From DAOTXK01 sp034435395 (GTDB lineage: Bacteria > Chloroflexota > Anaerolineae > Aggregatilineales > Ch27): 6,018 nucleotides of DNA. The stretch covers positions 1 to 6,018 of the forward strand of contig DAOTXK010000360.1 in assembly GCA_034435395.1 (NCBI GenBank), in the 5' to 3' direction. A model generated the notes under the pieces. It saw nothing but the letters and a program-made list of their open reading frames with translations. It did not search any database and was not told where the DNA came from. Numbering within the stretch: the first letter of the stretch is position 1; every line of letters begins with the position of its first letter. Below are positions 1 through 4,831 of this stretch, piece by piece. The position numbers and the translations under genes were made by a program.

Positions 1-599
1 ATGAAGCGGTGACCGGGGCCTACCTGGCCGGGTTGGAGAAGCTGGCTGCGGCGGGCGGCGACCTGAGCAAGGTGGCTTCGGTGGCCTCGTTTTTCGTCAG
101 CCGCCTGGATACCAAGCTGGATGCAATGCTGGAAAAGAAGGGGAACAGGGACCTCCTGGGCAAGATCGCCATCGCCAATTCCAAGCTGGTTTACGAGCGC
201 TTCCAGGCGATCTTCAGCGGTGAGCGGTGGGATAAACTGGTGGCGCGGGGCGCGCGCGTGCAGCGCCCGTTGTGGGCCAGCACCAGCACCAAAAACCCTG
301 CTTACCCTGACACGATCTATGTCGACAACCTGATCGGACGGCATACGGTTAACACAGTCCCGCCAGCGACGCTGGAAGCGATCCTGGATCACGGTAAGGT
401 CGAGCTGACCATCACCCGCGACGTGGATGAGGCCCGCTGGCAACTGGCCCGACTGGCCGACCTGGGCATCGACCTGGACCAGGCCACCCAGGAATTGCAG
501 GACGAAGGGGTCGAGAAGTTCGCGGCTTCCTTCGATGACCTGATGAGCAGCATCGCGGAGAAGCGGGCGCAATTGTTGGGAAAAGCGCAGCCAGCATGA
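1..599 (+). CDS. tal: Transaldolase, C-terminal part (5' end outside window)
   Basis: Transaldolase moves a dihydroxyacetone unit between sugar phosphates in the cytoplasmic non-oxidative pentose phosphate pathway. The reading frame is open from base 3 and there is no start in context, so the gene enters from the left; 198 residues are visible. Seen: VASFFVSRLDT at about residues 26-36 of the fragment, then RPLWAST followed by KNPAYPDTIYVDNLIG (about 88-112), then HTVNTVPPATL (about 114-124). These are hallmarks of the long transaldolase subfamily found in actinobacterial and cyanobacterial Tal and in Tal-Pgi fusions. The Schiff-base lysine lies upstream and cannot be checked. Family members have roughly 360-370 residues, so about 165 are missing. 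The TGA stop overlaps the ATG of the isomerase gene (ATGA), implying one operon and coupled translation. Identity is secure; completeness of the N-terminal part is unknown. Confidence 0.94.
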   Translation, partial: EAVTGAYLAGLEKLAAAGGDLSKVASVASFFVSRLDTKLDAMLEKKGNRDLLGKIAIANSKLVYERFQAIFSGERWDKLVARGARVQRPLWASTSTKNPAYPDTIYVDNLIGRHTVNTVPPATLEAILDHGKVELTITRDVDEARWQLARLADLGIDLDQATQELQDEGVEKFAASFDDLMSSIAEKRAQLLGKAQPA

Positions 600-2218
600 T
601 CGCCTATCAGGATGATCTCAACGCCGCTCTGGCTGAGATGGACGCGAATCAGATCGTCCGGCGCATCTGGGATCACGACTCCACGATCTGGAAGCCGGCC
701 CCCACCGGGATCACCAACCGCCTGGGCTGGCTGCATCTCCCGGAGACCATGCGGCCGCATGTGCCGACGATTCGAGCGTTCGCTGACTCCACCCTGGCGG
801 AGGGATATACCCACGCGCTGCTCCTGGGGATGGGCGGTTCCAGTCTTGCGCCGGAGGTCTTCAGTCGGACGTTCGACCCGGCGGGGAACGGGCGACTGGC
901 GCTGACGATCCTGGACAGCACCGATCCCGGCACAGTCCTGGCCCAGGCGGCTCGGCATGCCCAGGCGAAGACGCTTTTTATCGTCTCGACCAAGGCGGGC
1001 GGCACGGTGGAGACGCTCTCGTTTTTTAAGTTCTTCTACAACCGCCTCGCTGAGGCCGTCGGGCCGGGGGAAGCCGGGCGACACTTTGTCGCCATCACCG
1101 ATGCCGACACCGAGCTGCATGAGCTGGCTCAGGTGTACCGATTCCGGGAAGTTTTCCTCAATGACCCCACTGTCGGTGGGCGGTTCGCCGCGTTGTCGCT
1201 GGTCGGGCTGGTCCCGGCGGCGTTGGTCGGCGTTGACCTGGACCGTCTGCTGGATCGTGGGGCGGCGATGGCCGAGGCCTGCCGCGAGCCAGAGGCGGCG
1301 CGCAACCCCGGCGCGCGCCTGGGCGCGATCATGGGGGTGCTGGCGAGGGCCGGGCGGGATAAGCTGACGATTGTCGCCTCGCCGGCGGTCGAGGGACTGG
1401 TCGACTGGGTGGAGCAACTGGTCGCGGAGAGCACCGGTAAGGAGGGTGTGGGCATCCTGCCTGTGGTGCGGGAGCCGCTGGGGCCGCCGGAGGTCTACGG
1501 GCCAGATCGGCTGTTCGTCGCCATTCAGCTGGGCGAGGATACCCCGCATGAGACCGCGCTGGCGGCGTTGGAGGCTGCCGGGAACCCGGTGGTGCGCCTC
1601 CAGATGGTTGATCGCTACGATCTGGGGCGTCAATACATACTGTGGGAGTTCGCCACGGCGGTGGCCGGGCACATCCTGGGCATCAACCCGTTTGACCAGC
1701 CCGACGTTGAGGCGGCCAAGATCGCCGCGCGGGAGGCGGTGGCGGCCTATACGGAGACGGGCCGCCTGCCGCAGGTCGAAGCTGTCCCGCCGACCGTGGG
1801 CGCGCTGCGCAGCTTTCTGGCGGCGGCCCGACCGGGCGATTATGTGGCGCTGCAAGCCTTCGTCCAGCCCACAGCGGAGACGACTGCGGCCTTGCAGGCC
1901 CTGCGCCGGCGCATCCGCGATACCTACCGGCTGGCGACGACGGTCGGCTTCGGGCCGCGCTTTTTGCACTCGACCGGACAACTTCACAAGGGCGACGGCG
2001 GCAATGGGTTGTTCATCCAGTTCGTGGCCGACGACGCGCAGGATGTCCCGATTCCTGATGAGGCTGGCCGGGCGGATTCCGCGATCACGTTCGGCGTGCT
2101 CAAAGCGGCGCAGGCGGCGGGCGACCGGCAGGCGCTGCTGAACAAGGGGCGGCGTTTCCTCCGGTTCCATCTCGGTCAGGAGATCGTCGGCGGTCTGGAG
2201 AAGCTCGGCCAGCTATGA
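596..2218 (+). CDS. pgi: Phosphoglucose isomerase, Tal-Pgi type, separate cistron
   Basis: Predicted to interconvert glucose-6-P and fructose-6-P in the cytoplasm; 540 residues. Seen, in order: first SIS-like sugar-phosphate segment with LLLGMGGSSLAPEVF (76-89) and LDSTDPGTV (106-114); FIVSTKAGGTVETLSFFKF (128-146), which holds the phosphate-binding serine/threonine loop; FLNDPTVGGRFAALS (187-201); second segment with AESTGKEG (277-284), where E278 matches the PGI catalytic glutamate of the ESxGK motif; NPFDQPDVEAAK (364-375), where K375 matches the conserved C-terminal lysine motif. After that point, where compact PGIs soon end, about 150 more residues follow, including FLHSTGQLHKGDGGNG (456-471), as in Tal-Pgi bifunctional proteins. 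The start ATG overlaps the tal stop. The nearest purine-rich stretch (GGGA at 578-581) is about 14 nt away, a poor ribosome site, which favours translational coupling. Isomerase activity is inferred from motifs. Confidence 0.93.
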   Translation: MIAYQDDLNAALAEMDANQIVRRIWDHDSTIWKPAPTGITNRLGWLHLPETMRPHVPTIRAFADSTLAEGYTHALLLGMGGSSLAPEVFSRTFDPAGNGRLALTILDSTDPGTVLAQAARHAQAKTLFIVSTKAGGTVETLSFFKFFYNRLAEAVGPGEAGRHFVAITDADTELHELAQVYRFREVFLNDPTVGGRFAALSLVGLVPAALVGVDLDRLLDRGAAMAEACREPEAARNPGARLGAIMGVLARAGRDKLTIVASPAVEGLVDWVEQLVAESTGKEGVGILPVVREPLGPPEVYGPDRLFVAIQLGEDTPHETALAALEAAGNPVVRLQMVDRYDLGRQYILWEFATAVAGHILGINPFDQPDVEAAKIAAREAVAAYTETGRLPQVEAVPPTVGALRSFLAAARPGDYVALQAFVQPTAETTAALQALRRRIRDTYRLATTVGFGPRFLHSTGQLHKGDGGNGLFIQFVADDAQDVPIPDEAGRADSAITFGVLKAAQAAGDRQALLNKGRRFLRFHLGQEIVGGLEKLGQL

Positions 2219-2221
2219 AGG

Positions 2222-2247
2222 CGGGGCACAGGCGTTCCCGTGCCCCG
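2222..2247. terminator. GC-rich hairpin between convergent genes
   Basis: An 8-bp perfect stem (CGGGGCAC at 2222-2229 with GTGCCCCG at 2240-2247) and a 10-nt loop begin four bases after the pgi stop. The hairpin is also about 57 nt past the inhibitor stop on the other strand, so it could end both transcripts. No T-run follows on either strand, so it is not a canonical intrinsic terminator. The right arm can instead pair with CGGGGCA at 2282-2288. Confidence 0.4.
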
Positions 2248-2303
2248 GCCCGCTTCTGCCATTCAAAAGTGCCGGATTGAGCGGGGCAGCAATAGGGCGA
2301 GGC

Positions 2304-2606
2304 TCAGTCCTGTCCCCGCGCCATCATGGTCAGTTTGCGGAGCAGGGGTTGCAGCTCCGGCGGGGCCGAAACCTCGCCTACCTGCACCGTATGTTGCTGC
2401 CCTTCGCTTTCGACCATCAGCGTGTACAGGAAGCGGTCGGCGCCGCCCGCTTCGGCGGCCAGGTTCTCCGGCAACTCGAAGAACCCGGCCTGGTGGATCA
2501 TCTCTCGCAGCGCCTGGGCTTCGTCAGGCGGGAGATCGGCGGTATCGATCGTGGTGCTGACGAGCATCCCGGCGAAGCCGCCGCTGCGCTCGAAGTAAAT
2601 ACGCAT
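2304..2606 (-). CDS. Emfourin-like inhibitor of the M4 protease
   Basis: A small cytoplasmic-type protein of 100 residues with no signal peptide or membrane segment. Seen: MRIYFERSGGFAG at the N-terminus (SGGFAG at 8-13), a predicted helix around 27-40 (PPDEAQALREMIHQA), GFFELPE (41-47), two probable strands (DRFLYTLMVE 57-66 and HTVQVGE 72-78), and APPELQPLLRKL (81-92). This pattern and the position 36 nt downstream of a protealysin-like M4 protease match emfourin, the M4 protease inhibitor encoded with protealysin in Serratia. From the family, its role would be to hold its partner protease inactive inside the cell. The start was chosen at 2606 because AGAGGAG (2615-2621) sits 8 nt upstream; an in-frame GTG at 2624 would add six residues but overlaps that ribosome site. 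Inhibition is inferred from family and context. Confidence 0.77.
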   Translation of the reverse strand: MRIYFERSGGFAGMLVSTTIDTADLPPDEAQALREMIHQAGFFELPENLAAEAGGADRFLYTLMVESEGQQHTVQVGEVSAPPELQPLLRKLTMMARGQD

Positions 2607-2614
2607 GAGAGTCG

Positions 2615-2621
2615 CTCCTCT
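2615..2621 (-). promoter_or_regulatory. Ribosome binding site of the emfourin-like gene
   Basis: On the - strand this reads AGAGGAG, 8 nt before ATG at 2606. It decides the start against the upstream in-frame GTG at 2624. Confidence 0.75.
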
Positions 2622-2642
2622 CACTCCGGCGAGGCATACCGG

Positions 2643-3782
2643 CTAACCCCGCGCGCCGCCCAGCAGGTCGATCAGCATCTCGCGGCATCCCTTGGGGGCC
2701 TCTCCCTCGCCAGCCACCACCGTGATGCCTACCTCGGCCCAGCCGGTACGGACGGCCTGCTGCTCCAGACTGCCAGCGCCGTAGAGGCTCCCGGCGACCT
2801 GGTAGGTCAGGTTGGCGGCGTCCTGGAAGGTGGACCGATCTTGCAGCTGGTCGCGCAGAGTGACGTACCAGATTTGACCGGCTTTTTCCCAGGCGCGCCC
2901 CCCGATCTCACGGGCGGTGACGTAGAAAGCCCGGTTGGGAATGCCGGAGTTGATGTGCACGCCGCCGTTGTCATAGGGGACGTTTTGATAGTCGTCCATG
3001 TGCCCCGGCTGCGGGTCCTTGCCCAACACCGGATCGTCATAGGCCGTGCCCGGCGCTTTCATCGAGCGGATGCCCACGCCATTGACGTTGGGCGTGAACA
3101 GCCCCGCGCCGATGATCCAGTCGGCCTGGTCGGCTGTCTGGCCCAGGAGGTATTGTTTGACCAGCGAGCCGAACACGTCCGACATCGATTCGTTAAGCGC
3201 GCCTGGTTGATCCCAGTAGACCAGCCGGGCCTCGTACTGGGTGACGCCGTGGGTCAGTTCATGGCCGACGATGTCCACCGCCGCCGTGAAGCGGTTGAAC
3301 AGGCGCTGATCCTCTGGCAGGTCTTCATCGCCGTCGCCGTAGACCATCTGGGTCCCGTCCCAGAAGGCGTTGTCATAGCCCTGGCCATAGTGGACGGTTG
3401 ATTTCAAGGGAAGGCCGCTATCGTCAATCGAGTCGCGCCCGTAGACCTCCCGGTAAAGGTCATAGGTCGCCCCGGAGCCATCGTAGGCCTCGTCCACGGC
3501 CTGGTCGCCGGTCGCCGGATCGCCCTCGTCCCGCACCAGGTCGCCGGGGAGGGTCGTCCCGTTGTGGGCGTCGTATACGCTGCGCTGTTTGCCGACGGCC
3601 CTGACTTTGTCGATGAGACGGGGGAAGGCCGTGATGGCGATGCGCTGACCCCGCAAACGTTCGGACAGCGCCAGCGTGGTCCGGGCCCATTCGCGCTGTT
3701 CGGGGTTGCCGTTCTCAACGATGGATTGCAGCATGTGCGGCGGAACAATACACTGAAGGGGGTGGTGTGGTCTGGTCATCAT
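2643..3782 (-). CDS. Protealysin-like M4 (thermolysin family) metalloprotease
   Basis: Zinc endopeptidase made as a precursor, 379 residues. Seen: short N-terminal propeptide with CIVPPHML (11-18), the counterpart of the PPxxL-type motif that plugs the active site in protealysin; DNAFWDG (137-143), the substrate-binding Asn/Ala segment; zinc site HELTH (174-178, catalytic E175); third zinc ligand E198 in LNESMSD (196-202); GGVHINSGIPN (273-283) with transition-state histidine H276. There is no signal peptide, as expected for protealysin-type enzymes, which are reported to lack one. About 25 residues (from about 352, GITVVAGEGEAPKG onward) extend beyond the usual end of the catalytic domain. 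The only two cysteines are C11 in the propeptide and C366 in this tail. The start at 3782 is set by a GAGGAAA ribosome site; the frame stays open to an ATG at 3872, giving 30 unlikely extra residues. The first gene of a two-gene operon with the emfourin-like inhibitor. Confidence 0.95.
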   Translation of the reverse strand: MMTRPHHPLQCIVPPHMLQSIVENGNPEQREWARTTLALSERLRGQRIAITAFPRLIDKVRAVGKQRSVYDAHNGTTLPGDLVRDEGDPATGDQAVDEAYDGSGATYDLYREVYGRDSIDDSGLPLKSTVHYGQGYDNAFWDGTQMVYGDGDEDLPEDQRLFNRFTAAVDIVGHELTHGVTQYEARLVYWDQPGALNESMSDVFGSLVKQYLLGQTADQADWIIGAGLFTPNVNGVGIRSMKAPGTAYDDPVLGKDPQPGHMDDYQNVPYDNGGVHINSGIPNRAFYVTAREIGGRAWEKAGQIWYVTLRDQLQDRSTFQDAANLTYQVAGSLYGAGSLEQQAVRTGWAEVGITVVAGEGEAPKGCREMLIDLLGGARG

Positions 3783-3790
3783 TGAAGTAG

Positions 3791-3799
3791 TTTCCTCTT
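3791..3799 (-). promoter_or_regulatory. Ribosome binding site of the M4 protease gene
   Basis: On the - strand it reads AAGAGGAAA, ending 8 nt before tandem ATGATG at 3782-3777. It supports the start at 3782 over the in-frame ATG at 3872, which has no good site. The extra 30 residues would also precede a propeptide that already begins in the normal place relative to its PPHML motif. Confidence 0.75.
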
Positions 3800-3891
3800 T
3801 GAGTATGCGCAATAATACAACCACGGAATTGGGAAGGTCTTCTATCGGCATCACCTGCGCAATTTCATACAACAGCCTGAGCCTAATCCGG

Positions 3892-3900
3892 ATTATAACA
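3892..3900 (-). promoter_or_regulatory. Extended -10 promoter for the protease-inhibitor operon
   Basis: The - strand reads TGTTATAAT, a perfect TATAAT preceded by the TGn of extended -10 promoters. The -35 region is poor: the best match is TTGTGG at 3913-3918, with a short 15-bp spacer. Transcription would begin near 3885, leaving a leader of about 100 nt before the protease ATG. The surrounding 3781-3930 is markedly more AT-rich than the genes. Predicted from sequence only. Confidence 0.55.
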
Positions 3901-3956
3901 CAGACAGGGAAGCCACAACATTTTCATGAAGATGATTCGGCTCCAACTGGTTCGCG

Positions 3957-3987
3957 TGCCGGTCATCCTGTGTTAGAATGCCGGTCA
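3957..3987 (+). repeat. Direct repeat TGCCGGTCA flanking the rpiA -10 element
   Basis: Identical 9-bp copies lie at 3957-3965 and 3979-3987, 22 bp apart start to start, about two helical turns, with the -10 element between them. An inverted copy of the core, TGACCGG, lies at 4017-4023. This could be an operator, though a 9-mer repeat in a GC-rich region of this size can arise by chance. Confidence 0.4.
3971..3979 (+). promoter_or_regulatory. Extended -10 promoter for rpiA-zwf
   Basis: TGTTAGAAT is an extended -10 (TGn plus TAGAAT, five of six consensus bases). The -35 position at 17-bp spacing holds TTCGCG (3951-3956), a weak match. Transcription would start near 3986, about 57 nt before the rpiA ATG. 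The element lies between two copies of TGCCGGTCA. Confidence 0.5.
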
Positions 3988-4033
3988 CGGCAGCGCCGCT
4001 GGCGACGGGGCCGGGCTGACCGGGTGGGAGTTG

Positions 4034-4038
4034 GGAGG
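4034..4038 (+). promoter_or_regulatory. Ribosome binding site of rpiA
   Basis: GGAGG lies only 4 nt before ATG at 4043, closer than usual. A second purine run (GGGAG, 4026-4030) is 12 nt away. An in-frame TTG at 4031 would put the site inside the gene and is rejected. Confidence 0.6.
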
Positions 4039-4042
4039 CGCA

Positions 4043-4747
4043 ATGGATGTCGCACAGCTCAAGCAGCAGGCGGCTGAGAGAGCGGTCGAGTATGTGGAAG
4101 CGGGAATGGTGGTCGGGCTGGGGCATGGCAGCACGGCGATCTATGCGGTCCGCCTGATCGCCCGGTTGCTCCAGGAGGGGCGGCTGAAGGATATCCTGGG
4201 GGTGCCGTGTTCGCGCCACGTGGAAGCCGAGGCACAGCGGTTGGGCATTCCCCTCACCACGCTCGACGAGCATCCCGTGGTTGACCTGACCATCGACGGC
4301 GCTGACGAGGTGGATCCGCGGTTAAACCTGATCAAAGGCGGCGGGGGAGCGCTGCTGCGGGAGAAGATGATCGCCCAGGCCAGCCGCCGGGAGATCATTG
4401 TGGCGGATGACCGCAAACTCTCCCCGGCGCTGGGCACGCGCTATGCCGTGCCGGTGGAAGTTGTCGAGTTCGGCTGGAGAGCGCAGGTTGTCTACTTGAC
4501 TTCGCTGGGTGGGGAGGCGGTGTTACGCTGTAATACGGACGGCACGCCATTTTATACCGACCAGGGTAATCTGATCATTGATGTGCGATTCGGCCCGATG
4601 GCTGATCCGGAGCCGGTGGCGAGGCTGCTGGATGAGCGGGCCGGGATCGTCGAACACGGCCTCTTTCTCGGCCTGGCCACCGACGCGATCGTGGCTGGCA
4701 GGGACGGGGTTCGCCACCTGACGCGGCGTGATCACGGGGAGAGGTGA
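4043..4747 (+). CDS. rpiA: Ribose-5-phosphate isomerase A
   Basis: Interconverts ribose-5-P and ribulose-5-P in the cytoplasm, supplying ribose for nucleotides and linking the two branches of the pentose phosphate pathway. The 234 residues are slightly longer than the E. coli enzyme. Seen: phosphate loop GLGHGSTA (25-32); TIDGADEVDP (83-92), whose D85 and D88 match E. coli D81 and D84; LIKGGGGALLREK (96-108), with K98 and the catalytic base E107 matching K94 and E103; IVADDRKL (119-126); TDQGNLIIDV (172-181); and GIVEHGLFLGLATDAIVAG (201-219) near the C-terminus. All active-site residues are intact. The phosphate loop has His28 where most homologues have Thr. The start ATG follows GGAGG. zwf follows 84 bp later on the same strand, probably in one transcript; divergent to the protease operon. 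Confidence 0.96.
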   Translation: MDVAQLKQQAAERAVEYVEAGMVVGLGHGSTAIYAVRLIARLLQEGRLKDILGVPCSRHVEAEAQRLGIPLTTLDEHPVVDLTIDGADEVDPRLNLIKGGGGALLREKMIAQASRREIIVADDRKLSPALGTRYAVPVEVVEFGWRAQVVYLTSLGGEAVLRCNTDGTPFYTDQGNLIIDVRFGPMADPEPVARLLDERAGIVEHGLFLGLATDAIVAGRDGVRHLTRRDHGER

Positions 4748-4816
4748 CGTGGGTGAGGTAGCAGGGGTGGAGCTGTGAGCCGCCCTGGAAGGCCGCTGGC
4801 CGGCGTCGTGGCTTGT

Positions 4817-4824
4817 GGAGGAGG
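4817..4824 (+). promoter_or_regulatory. Ribosome binding site of zwf
   Basis: GGAGGAGG, 7 nt before ATG at 4832, is the strongest ribosome site in the window. It fixes the zwf start against in-frame TTG (4829) and GTG (4775) alternatives, the latter of which would place this site inside the gene. Confidence 0.8.
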
Positions 4825-4831
4825 ATGGTTG

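Noticed and set aside
389..2170. 593-codon open frame on the - strand opposite tal-pgi
   Set aside because: It lies antisense to two genes with unmistakable protein motifs. Its product is rich in Arg, Gln and Pro with no recognisable domain, as expected of a GC-rich shadow frame.
2277..3401. 374-codon open frame on the + strand opposite the protease and inhibitor genes
   Set aside because: The opposite strand encodes a complete M4 protease with zinc site and active-site histidine. This frame has no recognisable domain and crosses gene boundaries.
3783..3872. 30-residue N-terminal extension of the M4 protease from an ATG at 3872
   Set aside because: A good ribosome site lies just before 3782, inside the would-be extension, and the propeptide motif is normally placed from 3782. 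The extension shows no signal-peptide pattern.
4790..4805. Small hairpin GGCC-GCT-GGCC between rpiA and zwf
   Set aside because: A 4-bp stem of a self-complementary tetramer in GC-rich sequence with no T-run; too weak to call a terminator.
4775..4831. Longer zwf start at GTG 4775
   Set aside because: It would place the strong GGAGGAGG site inside the gene and add a Gly/Pro-rich stretch before the Rossmann strand. ATG at 4832 gives the usual G6PD N-terminus.
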